A stretch of DNA of 64,000 nucleotides from Nonomuraea aurantiaca (GTDB lineage Bacteria > Actinomycetota > Actinomycetes > Streptosporangiales > Streptosporangiaceae): positions 124,001-188,000 of the forward strand of contig NZ_JAIWNB010000009.1 in NCBI RefSeq assembly GCF_020215705.1. Direction: 5' to 3'. Positions within the stretch are counted from its first letter, which is position 1, and the number at the start of each line of letters is the position of its first letter. The position numbers and the translations under genes are program-made. The notes below the pieces were generated by a model. That model was not told the origin of the DNA. It saw only the letters and a program-made list of their open reading frames with translations, and ran no database searches. Positions 50,133-57,716 of this stretch are shown one piece after another.

Positions 50133-51326
50133 CTAGTTTCTGGGCGTGAGGACCCAGTTCCAGCGGTCATTGTTCCTGTCACGGCTACCGGTGAGCTGGG
50201 TAATCCGGGAGCCGTCGACGCTGACCAGCACCAGACCGTTGTCGAACTCGTTCCCACACTTCCCCGCGCAACCGAGCGCGACCACGTTGTCGTTGTCGGC
50301 CCAGGCGAGCAGCTGGAGCACGCTCTGTTTGCCGACGACCGCTCCGGACCGGTCGGTGATGCGGGTCGGCAGGCCGTCGCGGCCGAGGACCAGCTTGCCG
50401 TCGGGCGAGACCTTCGACCTGCCGGTGTAGTAGACGTACTGGTCACCGGCCGGCGCCTCCCGCTGCCTGCCGTCGAGGTCGAGGAAGACCTTGTCCGGCC
50501 TGGTGTTGCTGGGCTGCCAGAGCAGCGATCCGTCTAGACTCCAGCCGAGATCCTGGCGCGCGTTCGAGTTGCCTGGAGACCCGCGCTCGCTCATCGGCCC
50601 GAGCTCGTGGTAGGCGGCCTCACCCGTGGCGACGTCGATGACGTAATAGCCGATCCGCGTGGACTCGGGCATCGTAATCGTCCTGGCATCCTTACCCAAG
50701 ACCTGCCACCGGTCCGGGTACTCGGAGTAGGCCGTGGCCAGGACCTTGGTGCCGTCGGGCGACCAGACCACGGACCCGACGGAGTGCTCCAGCCCGATCC
50801 AGGCCTTGATCTGCCGGGTGTTCATGTCGAGGATGCCCACCTTCTTTCCGATCAGGTCGCCCTCGACCACCGCGGCGAGCTGGAGTCCCGGCGCCACGTC
50901 CACCCAGGCCCAGGGGGTCTGCTCATAAGCGTCATCGCGCGGGTCGTAGAGCGACCAGACGCGCCGGTCCCGTACCCAGTTGCCCTCCAGCTTCTCGGTC
51001 TTGGTGACGTAGTACGCGGACAAGGCCACGTTCCCGGCCGCGACCAGCTTCCGCGGCGGCGCGTTCCCCTCGTCGCCGCGTACGTCGGTCGAGGTCACCG
51101 TCGGCCTGGCCGGGACGCTCACGCCGTCGGTCGCCGGGCGCACGGTCGTGTTGTCGCCCCGCAGGCCGAAGGCGAACACGGCGACGGCCACCGCCAGCCC
51201 GACCGCCAGCACCGTCGCGCCGATGGGCAGCCAGGCGCGCCTCCGTAGCGCCCGGTCCGCTAGGTCGTGCGGGACCCGCGCCTCCGAGGCCCACTCCTCC
51301 AAGGTGTCGCGAAGCAGTCGGCTCAT
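50133..51326 (-). CDS. Membrane-anchored beta-propeller, partner of SigE-type sigma
   Basis: A 397-residue protein: cytosolic 33 residues (SRLLRDTLEEWASEARVPHD), one membrane segment (IGATVLAVGLAVAVAVFAF), then a propeller outside (SVVWSPDGTKVLATAYSE, DLGWSLDGSLLWQPSN, SKVSPDGKLVLGRDG). Its ATG overlaps the sigma factor stop. The layout suggests that the inside part binds or restrains the sigma factor, an anti-sigma-like role by inference. The 22.9-kb gene is a fused version of the same parts. Confidence 0.75.
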   Translation of the reverse strand: MSRLLRDTLEEWASEARVPHDLADRALRRRAWLPIGATVLAVGLAVAVAVFAFGLRGDNTTVRPATDGVSVPARPTVTSTDVRGDEGNAPPRKLVAAGNVALSAYYVTKTEKLEGNWVRDRRVWSLYDPRDDAYEQTPWAWVDVAPGLQLAAVVEGDLIGKKVGILDMNTRQIKAWIGLEHSVGSVVWSPDGTKVLATAYSEYPDRWQVLGKDARTITMPESTRIGYYVIDVATGEAAYHELGPMSERGSPGNSNARQDLGWSLDGSLLWQPSNTRPDKVFLDLDGRQREAPAGDQYVYYTGRSKVSPDGKLVLGRDGLPTRITDRSGAVVGKQSVLQLLAWADNDNVVALGCAGKCGNEFDNGLVLVSVDGSRITQLTGSRDRNNDRWNWVLTPRN

Positions 51327-51832
51327 GTCGCGGCCTCCAGTTCCATGGCCAGCTCGGGGGCGATCAGCCGCAGCCGGGCAAGTGAGCGGTGCGTGGTGCT
51401 TCTGACCGTGCCGACCGAGCACCCGAGCACGCGGGCGACCTGGTGGTCGGGCAGGTCCTCGAAGTAGCGGAGCACGACCACCGTGCGCTGCTTCGGGGTG
51501 AGCTTGGCCAGCGCGCCGCGCAGCACCATGCGCAGCTCGCTCTGGTGCGTGCGGTCCGCACCCGGCAGGTCGGGCGGGGCCGCCTGGACGACCTCGCCGC
51601 GCCGGACGGCCGCGCGCCACCAGCTCACCTGCTGGCGGTACATGATCTGCCTGACGTACGCCTCGGGCGCCTCGACCTGCTGCCATTTCGCCGCCAGCTT
51701 CGTCAGTGCGGTCTGGACCAAGTCCTCGGCGCCGTGCTGGTCACCACCGGTGAGCAGGAAGCCGAGCCGCATCAGGGCGGGAGAGCGCGCAGAGACGAAC
51801 TCGCGGAAGCCTTGCTCGTCCGCAGCGTCCAC
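51323..51832 (-). CDS. SigE-family ECF-like sigma factor
   Basis: A 169-residue sigma factor: region 2 (FREFVSARSPALMRLGFLLT, AEDLVQTALTKLAAKWQ, YVRQIMYRQQVSWWR) and region 4 (LTPKQRTVVVLRYFEDLPDH, VLGCSVGTVRSTTHRSLARL). GTG 51832 is chosen because GGAGG lies 5 bases upstream. It probably directs transcription of its own operon. The following membrane propeller gene is translationally coupled. Confidence 0.92.
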   Translation of the reverse strand: MDAADEQGFREFVSARSPALMRLGFLLTGGDQHGAEDLVQTALTKLAAKWQQVEAPEAYVRQIMYRQQVSWWRAAVRRGEVVQAAPPDLPGADRTHQSELRMVLRGALAKLTPKQRTVVVLRYFEDLPDHQVARVLGCSVGTVRSTTHRSLARLRLIAPELAMELEAAT

Positions 51833-51926
51833 GACCACCTCCAAAGGGTTGATATCAGCCCTCAGACGCCGGGGAGCCTGCCTCGCTATGCCTCTGCCAG
51901 GGAAACTATTTCTGACTGAACCGGAT

Positions 51927-51987
51927 AAGCGCTTTTGGACTATGGCACCTGGCCAATGACCTAGGGTTCGGGCAGATAACCGGTTCA
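51927..51987. promoter_or_regulatory. Two LacI-like palindromes before the second lacI
   Basis: AAGCGCTT at 51927-51934 and AACCGGTT within TAACCGGTTCA at 51977-51987 are centred on CG like LacI operators and lie between the divergent sigma and LacI genes. Either could be the autoregulatory site. Confidence 0.45.
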
Positions 51988-51999
51988 CAGGAGGGTCTC

Positions 52000-53019
52000 G
52001 TGAAGCGACCGACGATCGCCGACATCGCCAGCCGTGCGGGAGTCTCCAAGGTGGCGGTCTCCTACGCGCTCAACGGCCAGCCTGGGGTGTCTGAGGCCAC
52101 CCGGGCGAGGATCGTCGCCATCGCCGAGGAGATCGGCTGGCGGCCCAACAGCGCCGCCCGCGCGCTGAACGGCGCCCGGGCCCACACCGTGGGGCTCGCC
52201 TTGTGCCGTCCAGCGCGCTTCCTGGGCGTCGAGCCGTTCTTCATGGAGCTCATCAGCGGCATCGAGGGCGAGCTCGCCGACCACTCGTACGCCCTGATGC
52301 TCCAGGTGGTCGCCGACCACGAGCAGGAGATAGAGGTCTACCGGCGCTGGTGGGGCGAGAGCCGCACGGACGGCGCCTTCCTCGTCGACCTGCGTTACTC
52401 CGACGCCAGGGTGCCCGCCATGGAGCAGCTGGGCATGCCGGTCGTGGTGATCGGCCATCCCGCCGAGTCGGGCCCGCTGCCCGCGGTCTGGTCCGACGAC
52501 GGCGAGGCGATCCGCGAGACCATCGCCTATCTCGTCGCGCTCGGGCACCGCCGCATCGCCCGCGTCGCCGGACTGTCGGAGCTGGTCCACACGGCCGTAC
52601 GCGATCGGGCGTTCGCGGAGTCGTGCGCGGGCGCGGCCGAGCACGTGACCGTGCACACCGACTACACGGGCGAGGAGGGCGCCAGGGCGACCAGGCGGCT
52701 GCTCAGCTCGGCGGCGCGGCCCACCGCGATCGTCTACGACAACGACATCATGGCGGTGGCGGGCCTGTCCGTCGCCCAGGAGATGCGGCTCGACGTGCCG
52801 CGCGACCTGTCGATCGTCGCCTGGGACGACTCGCCGCTCTCCCAGGTCATCCGGCCGCCGCTCACCGCGCTGACCCGGGACATCCCGGCGTACGGAGCGC
52901 ACGCCGCCCAGCGGCTGCTGGCCCTGATCGCGGGCGAGACCGTCCCCCCGTTCGAGGACCAGGCGGCCAGGCTGACTCCGCGCGGCAGCACCGGCGCCGT
53001 GCTGATCGACACGCAGTGA
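52000..53019 (+). CDS. LacI-family regulator
   Basis: A 339-residue regulator: PTIADIASRAGVSKVAVSYA forms the helix-turn-helix, WRPNSAARALNGARAHTVG the hinge, and the C-terminal domain includes AIVYDNDIMAVAGLSVAQEM and SIVAWDDSPLSQVIRPPLTA. GTG behind AGGAGGG. Its effector is likely a sugar. No sugar gene directly follows; ThuA and the Gfo/Idh/MocA enzyme at 55.9-57.7 kb are possible targets. Confidence 0.92.
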   Translation: MKRPTIADIASRAGVSKVAVSYALNGQPGVSEATRARIVAIAEEIGWRPNSAARALNGARAHTVGLALCRPARFLGVEPFFMELISGIEGELADHSYALMLQVVADHEQEIEVYRRWWGESRTDGAFLVDLRYSDARVPAMEQLGMPVVVIGHPAESGPLPAVWSDDGEAIRETIAYLVALGHRRIARVAGLSELVHTAVRDRAFAESCAGAAEHVTVHTDYTGEEGARATRRLLSSAARPTAIVYDNDIMAVAGLSVAQEMRLDVPRDLSIVAWDDSPLSQVIRPPLTALTRDIPAYGAHAAQRLLALIAGETVPPFEDQAARLTPRGSTGAVLIDTQ

Positions 53020-53049
53020 GCTCGACCCGCTTCGAGCGCCGGACCCATC

Positions 53050-53481
53050 TCAGCTGATGGTGCGCCAGGACTGCTCTTCGACGAGTTCGCGGCTCCGCCA
53101 GCCGTCGGCGGTGCACAGCATCCGGTGGTGATACCAGCCGCCGCCCTGGATCAGCCCCTTGCTGTCGGCGGAGACCAGTTCGCGCGAGGGAGCGAGGGTG
53201 TCGGCGAACGACGCGCTCACGCGGGCCTCGCCGGACTCGAAGACGATCCTCGTGGCGCCGATCAGGTGCAGCCGGCCGGGCCAATTGACCAGGATGTCGG
53301 CGAGCCAGGTCTTGGCCTCGGCCCGCGTGCCGCGGATGCCGCCCGCCGCCTGGTAGTCGATCACCGCGTCAGGGGTGAACACCTCGTCGAGCAGGTCCCA
53401 GTCCCCCGAGTCGACGGCGCGGGCGTAGCGGGCCAGCACGTCGGCGATCTGGAGGCGGTCGGCGATCTCACGGTCGTCCAT
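53050..53481 (-). CDS. SnoaL-like NTF2-fold protein
   Basis: A 143-residue protein with the SnoaL_4 pattern: DREIADRLQIADVLARYARA, DLLDEVFTPDAVIDYQAAGG and a late WRSRELVEEQSW. The family covers polyketide cyclases, dehydratases and hydratases with a cone-shaped pocket; the substrate cannot be told. ATG 53481. It is convergent with the LacI gene and upstream is a small membrane-protein gene. Confidence 0.85.
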   Translation of the reverse strand: MDDREIADRLQIADVLARYARAVDSGDWDLLDEVFTPDAVIDYQAAGGIRGTRAEAKTWLADILVNWPGRLHLIGATRIVFESGEARVSASFADTLAPSRELVSADSKGLIQGGGWYHHRMLCTADGWRSRELVEEQSWRTIS

Positions 53482-53522
53482 ACGGTGATCCAACCAAACG
53501 CTTGCTACAAACGCCAGCCGGT

Positions 53523-53909
53523 TCAGTGCGCGTGGGCGTACTCGTCCCGCCGGCGCAGCATCACCAGCAGCATGAGCGGGAACATCGCCACGTGCGCGGC
53601 CATCATCAGCCCCATCCCGTCGATGACCCCCAGCCACAGCAGCGGGAACAGCGGCACGACCGGCACGAACATGGCGGCGCACATCTCCAGCGTGCCGGCC
53701 CACCCGTGACCACGGAAGCGCATCCAGGCCGCCATGCCGACGGACATGTCGAACGCCATGAGCAGGTAGGCCGCCTCGGGATCCCGCTCGTACGTCAGTC
53801 CGAGCCCGACGGCGTCGAGCAGGAAGCCGAGCACGAGCACCCCGGCGAACATCGCGATGACCATCTCCACGTAATGCCAGGCGAATCGGCCCCATGATCT
53901 CTGTGTCAT
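53523..53909 (-). CDS. Small four-helix membrane protein
   Basis: A 128-residue protein from ATG 53909 with four membrane segments (YVEMVIAMFAGVLVLGFLL, YLLMAFDMSVGMAAWM, MCAAMFVPVVPLFPLLW, LMMAAHVAMFPLMLLVML) and a His-ending tail RRRDEYAHAH. Unusually rich in Met, His and Trp inside helices, which might bind copper or another metal; this is only suggestive. Homologues in actinomycetes are annotated as hypothetical. It is divergent from the AraC-like gene 98 bases away. Confidence 0.7.
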   Translation of the reverse strand: MTQRSWGRFAWHYVEMVIAMFAGVLVLGFLLDAVGLGLTYERDPEAAYLLMAFDMSVGMAAWMRFRGHGWAGTLEMCAAMFVPVVPLFPLLWLGVIDGMGLMMAAHVAMFPLMLLVMLRRRDEYAHAH

Positions 53910-54007
53910 GCGCCGACTGTCCCACCCCGCGTCTCCCCTGGAGAAGGCGGGCAAATCGACAGGTCCGGAAACTTGGGGTCCCCGTCCTTCCGGCGTAGGG
54001 TCTGGCC

Positions 54008-54970
54008 ATGACCGTACGGCGGATCATCGTCATCGGATACGCGGCGGCGGAACTGCTCGACATCGCCTGCATCACCACCGCCCTGGTGACGGCCAACCAC
54101 CACGCCCGCCGCCCCCTGTACGAAGTGCGGCTCGCCACCCTCGGCGGCAACCCCATCACCTGCGGCACCGGGCTGACGCTCCAAGCCCAGGAAGTCCTCG
54201 AACGCGTCACCGGCCCCCTCGACACGGTCGTCGTCGTCGGCGGCATCGGCCACCAGGAAGCGGCGGAGAACCAGCCGATCCTGGCGCACCTGCGCCGCCT
54301 CGCCCGCGAGAGCCGCCGCGTCGCGTCGGTGTGCACGGGAGCCGGCATCCTGGCCGCGACGGGCCTGCTGGACGGCCGGCGCGTGACCACGCACTGGGAG
54401 TGGGCCCGCGACCTCGCCGTCCGGCACCCCGCGGTGACCTTCGACCCCGACCCCATCTTCATCCGCGACGGCAACGTCATCACGGCGGCCGGCGTCACCA
54501 GCGCCCTCGACCTCACGCTGGCCTTCATCGAGGACGACCACGGCCCGGCCCTGGCCAGGAAGGTCGCCCGCACCCTGGTGACCTACCTGCAACGGCCCGG
54601 CAACCAGGCGCAGATGAGCATCTTCACCGGCGCGCCGGCGGGCGAGGACAAGCTGGTCAGGCAGGTGACCGAGTACGTCACCAGCCACCTGGCCGCCGAC
54701 CTGACCACCGCCACGCTGGCGGCCGGCGCCGGGGTGAGCGAGCGGCACCTGACCCGGCTGTTCCTCAAGGACCTGGGTCAGACGCCCGGCCGGTTCGTCC
54801 GGCAGGCCCGTACGGAGGCGGCCGCCCACCTGCTGGCCTCGACCACCCTGCCCATGGCCGGCGTGGCCGCCCGCTGCGGCTTCGGCACGGCCGAGACGCT
54901 GCGGCAGGCGTTCGTCGACCGTTACGGGATCCCGCCGTCGCGCTACCGGCTGACGCAGCGATCGGCGTGA
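54008..54970 (+). CDS. GlxA-type AraC-family regulator with DJ-1 domain
   Basis: A 320-residue regulator. Residues 1-190 are a DJ-1/PfpI-like domain (IIVIGYAAAELLDIACI, VASVCTGAGILAATGLLDGR, THWEWA) in which the Cys-containing elbow is kept though usually inactive; residues 215-318 are an AraC helix-turn-helix pair (LTTATLAAGAGVSERHLTRL and MAGVAARCGFGTAETLRQAF with YGIPPSRYR). The ligand is unknown. It may control the divergent membrane-protein gene. Confidence 0.9.
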   Translation: MTVRRIIVIGYAAAELLDIACITTALVTANHHARRPLYEVRLATLGGNPITCGTGLTLQAQEVLERVTGPLDTVVVVGGIGHQEAAENQPILAHLRRLARESRRVASVCTGAGILAATGLLDGRRVTTHWEWARDLAVRHPAVTFDPDPIFIRDGNVITAAGVTSALDLTLAFIEDDHGPALARKVARTLVTYLQRPGNQAQMSIFTGAPAGEDKLVRQVTEYVTSHLAADLTTATLAAGAGVSERHLTRLFLKDLGQTPGRFVRQARTEAAAHLLASTTLPMAGVAARCGFGTAETLRQAFVDRYGIPPSRYRLTQRSA

Positions 54971-55033
54971 CCACTCGTCCAGCTCGCGTGGCTACTCGTC
55001 CGGCTTACGCGACTACTCGTCCGCCTTGAACGC
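54971..55033. repeat. 21-bp tandem repeat, three copies, at the end of two converging genes
   Basis: ACTCGTCC recurs at 54973, 54994 and 55015, with 21-base spacing and related flanks. The third copy holds the stop codon of the minus-strand gene; the other copies repeat its last codons past the stop, so they look like a duplicated 3' end. Confidence 0.7.
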
Positions 55034-55666
55034 GAAGCTGGTCGGCGGGGTGAAGGACGGGTTCGGCACGCCGTACACGAGCGAGATCTGCTCGTGCGCC
55101 TTGATCACGATGGTCGCCGGGTCGCCGGTGAACGGCTTGCCGTCGACCTGGGTCGTGAGGACCTTGCCGTTGCCGGTCCGCAGCGCGCCGATCTGGTTCG
55201 CCGAAAGGGTGACGCCCCACTGCTTGAAGATCTGGCCGAGCGTGTAGACCTCGCCCTTGGCGCGGGATTCGACGTGGATCACACCGCGGGCGTCATGGGT
55301 GTGTACGGGGGTCATGTCCTCCCCCTCGATCCCGATGTTGGCCGGGACCTCCACCGCCCTGCCGTCCACGAAGAGGCTCAGATGGGCGTGGTAGTGCTCG
55401 GCGGTGCCCATCGGCCCGGCGGTGAGACCGGCGGCCTTCATCCCGGGGGCCGGGTCGTCCGGGACGGACCAGGGCGGCGTCCCGCCGTACGGCTGGGCGG
55501 GCTTGGCCGAGACGGTCTGGAAGATGCCGTACCCGGCCGCGGCCAGGGCGACCAGCGCGACGGCCGAGCCGACCCCCGCGGTCACCCACCTGCGGCGGCC
55601 CGGCGCTTCGATGACCGGCGGCTCGGCGGGGCGTTGCTGGGATTCCGGCGTCTCAATCGTGGACAT
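55013..55666 (-). CDS. Membrane-anchored His-rich extracellular protein
   Basis: A 217-residue protein with a basic, Pro-rich inside part, one membrane segment (about 30-50, VTAGVGSAVALVALAAAGYG) and an outside domain with clustered histidines: AEHYHAHLSLFVDGRAVEV and TPVHTHDARGVIHVES. These H-x-H and HTHD patterns suggest metal binding. ATG 55666 is chosen for AGGAG 6 bases upstream. The family is a conserved hypothetical of actinobacteria; function unknown. Confidence 0.75.
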   Translation of the reverse strand: MSTIETPESQQRPAEPPVIEAPGRRRWVTAGVGSAVALVALAAAGYGIFQTVSAKPAQPYGGTPPWSVPDDPAPGMKAAGLTAGPMGTAEHYHAHLSLFVDGRAVEVPANIGIEGEDMTPVHTHDARGVIHVESRAKGEVYTLGQIFKQWGVTLSANQIGALRTGNGKVLTTQVDGKPFTGDPATIVIKAHEQISLVYGVPNPSFTPPTSFAFKADE

Positions 55667-55930
55667 GGGCACTCCTGGGCAACATGCGGCTTTGCGACCT
55701 TCAGCTCATCATCCGCGAAAGAGGATCAGCGCGGACGCCGCCGCCACCGGCCGGATGTGGCCGTGCTTTACGGCCAGCGCAGTCACCTGGCCGTTGAATC
55801 ACCACGAAGGCACATCGTGGCCATCCTCTCCCCCGAAACCGGCTTCAACGCCGCCGATAGCGGCGAGAACCATCCAACAAAGGGACCACGACGTTCAGAG
55901 GGCCGCACGGCCCCTCGGGGAGGCACACGG

Positions 55931-56656
55931 ATGCCGATCAAGGTCACCGTCTGGAGCGAGAACTACCACGAGCCACGCGAGGAGGACGTACGCCTGCGCT
56001 ACCCGGAGGGCATTCACGGCGCGATCGCCGCCGGCCTGACCGAGCGGCTGGGCGACCGCGTACAGGTGCGCACCGCGATCCTGGAGGACCCCGAGCACGG
56101 GCTGTCGGAGAAGGACCTCGCCGAGACCGACGTGCTCACCTGGTGGGGGCACATGGCCCACGAGGAGGTGTCCGACGAGGTCGTGGAGCGGGTGCATCAG
56201 CGCGTGCTCGGCGGGATGGGCCTGCTGGTGCTGCACTCGGGCCACTACTCGAAGATCTTCCGCCGGCTGATGGGCACCACCTGCTCGCTCACCTGGCGCG
56301 ACGCGGCCGAGCGCGAGCTGGTCTGGACGGTCGCCCCCGGCCATCCCATCGCCGAGGGCGTGCCGCGTCCGCTGGTCATCGGCGAGCAGGAGACGTACGG
56401 CGAGCCGTTCGGCATCCCCGAACCCGACGAGCTGGTCTTCGTCAGCAACTTCAGCGGCGGCGAGATCTTCCGCAGCGGCTGCTGCTACCGCCGGGGCCTG
56501 GGCCGGATCTTCTACTTCAGCCCCGGCGACCAGGGGCATCCGGTCTACCACCACCCCGACGTACGGCGCGTGCTGGCCAACGCGGTGCTGTGGGCCGCCC
56601 CCGCGGCCGGCGTCGGCGATCCCCTGCGCAACGCGCACACCCCCATCACCTGGTAG
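55931..56656 (+). CDS. thuA: ThuA-domain protein
   Basis: A 241-residue protein of the ThuA/trehalose-utilisation family: KVTVWSENYHEPREEDVRLR, DVLTWWGHMAHEEVSDEVVE, LLVLHSGHYSKIFRRLMGTT and GRIFYFSPGDQGHPVYHHPD. The class-I-glutaminase-like fold binds a sugar-derived ligand. A long frame opens further upstream but has no coding signs; the ATG behind GGGGAGG is the start. Eight bases separate it from the oxidoreductase gene, so both form an operon. Confidence 0.9.
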   Translation: MPIKVTVWSENYHEPREEDVRLRYPEGIHGAIAAGLTERLGDRVQVRTAILEDPEHGLSEKDLAETDVLTWWGHMAHEEVSDEVVERVHQRVLGGMGLLVLHSGHYSKIFRRLMGTTCSLTWRDAAERELVWTVAPGHPIAEGVPRPLVIGEQETYGEPFGIPEPDELVFVSNFSGGEIFRSGCCYRRGLGRIFYFSPGDQGHPVYHHPDVRRVLANAVLWAAPAAGVGDPLRNAHTPITW

Positions 56657-56663
56657 GAGCCGC

Positions 56664-57704
56664 ATGACCTTCATCACCCTCGACAAGGACCGTCCGCTGC
56701 GGGCCGTGGTCGTCGGCGCCGGGTTCATCGGCGGTCAGTGGGCGCCCGAACTGCTCGCCCATCCCGGCACCGAGCTGGTCGGCTGGGTGGACGTGGCCGA
56801 GGAGCGCGCCCGCGCCTCCGCCGCCGCCCTGGGCCTGGACGGTTTGCCCGTCAGCGCCTCGCTCACCGCCGTGCTCGACGGCGAGGAGCCCGACTTCATC
56901 GTCAACTGCACCGTCCCCGGGGCCCATCGCGAGGTGACCGTCACCGCCCTGGAGCGCGGGGTGTCGGTGCTCAGCGAGAAGCCGATGTCGATCACGCTGG
57001 ACGAGGCGCGGAGCATGGTGAGCGCGGCGGACCGGGCGCGGCGGCTGTTCGCGGTCAACCAGAACCGCCGCTTCCTGCCGAACCTGGTGGCCTTCCGCAG
57101 GACGGTGGCCGAGCTCGGGCCGCTCGGGCTGCTGACCTCGGAGTTCTTCATGCCGTACAAGGGGCCGCCGTTCCTGGCCGCGCTGGAGCACCCCCTGTTA
57201 CAGGACATGGCGATCCACCTGTTCGACGCGGCCCGGGCGGTGTCGGGGGCCGATCCGGTCAGCGTGTACTGCGAGTCGTTCCGGCCGCCGTGGACCTGGT
57301 ATTCCGGCGCCTGCTCCGCGACGGCGATCTTCGAGATGACCGGCGGGCTCCGCTACACGTTCACGGGGAGCTGGTCCGCGCCCGGCCAGGCGACGTCCTG
57401 GACCGGCAGCTGGCGGGCCGCCGGCACGCACGGCACAGCGCGCTGGGACGGCGAGCGACGGCCGACGGTGGAAGGGGCGAACGGGCACAAGGTACGCAGA
57501 CACCCACCCGAGCCGGACCGATACCCGGGGCGGGCCCGGTACAGCGGGCTGGCGGAGGGGCTGGAGGAGTTCCTGACCGGGCTGCGCACCGGGCGGCCGC
57601 CGCAGGGTGAGTGCCACGACAACATCCGGAGCCTGGCCATGGTGACGGCCGCCCTGGAGTCGGCCCGCACGGGGAGCCGGGTGCCGGTGGCCTTCGACGT
57701 CTGA
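56664..57704 (+). CDS. Gfo/Idh/MocA-family oxidoreductase
   Basis: A 346-residue NAD(P)-dependent sugar dehydrogenase: Rossmann start LRAVVVGAGFIGGQWAPELL, the conserved EKP motif in LSEKPMSITLDEARSMVSAA and a C-terminal alpha/beta domain with the catalytic His in QDMAIHLFDAARAV. It likely oxidises a sugar in the ThuA pathway. Start ATG lies 7 bases after thuA. It converges with a siderophore synthetase gene, 12 bases apart. Confidence 0.92.
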   Translation: MTFITLDKDRPLRAVVVGAGFIGGQWAPELLAHPGTELVGWVDVAEERARASAAALGLDGLPVSASLTAVLDGEEPDFIVNCTVPGAHREVTVTALERGVSVLSEKPMSITLDEARSMVSAADRARRLFAVNQNRRFLPNLVAFRRTVAELGPLGLLTSEFFMPYKGPPFLAALEHPLLQDMAIHLFDAARAVSGADPVSVYCESFRPPWTWYSGACSATAIFEMTGGLRYTFTGSWSAPGQATSWTGSWRAAGTHGTARWDGERRPTVEGANGHKVRRHPPEPDRYPGRARYSGLAEGLEEFLTGLRTGRPPQGECHDNIRSLAMVTAALESARTGSRVPVAFDV

Positions 57705-57716
57705 GGGGTGTGTGGG

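Noticed and set aside
55094..55930. Upstream extension of ThuA
   Set aside because: No homology or start; it runs antisense to the His-rich gene. The ATG at 55931 has GGGGAGG and fits ThuA length.
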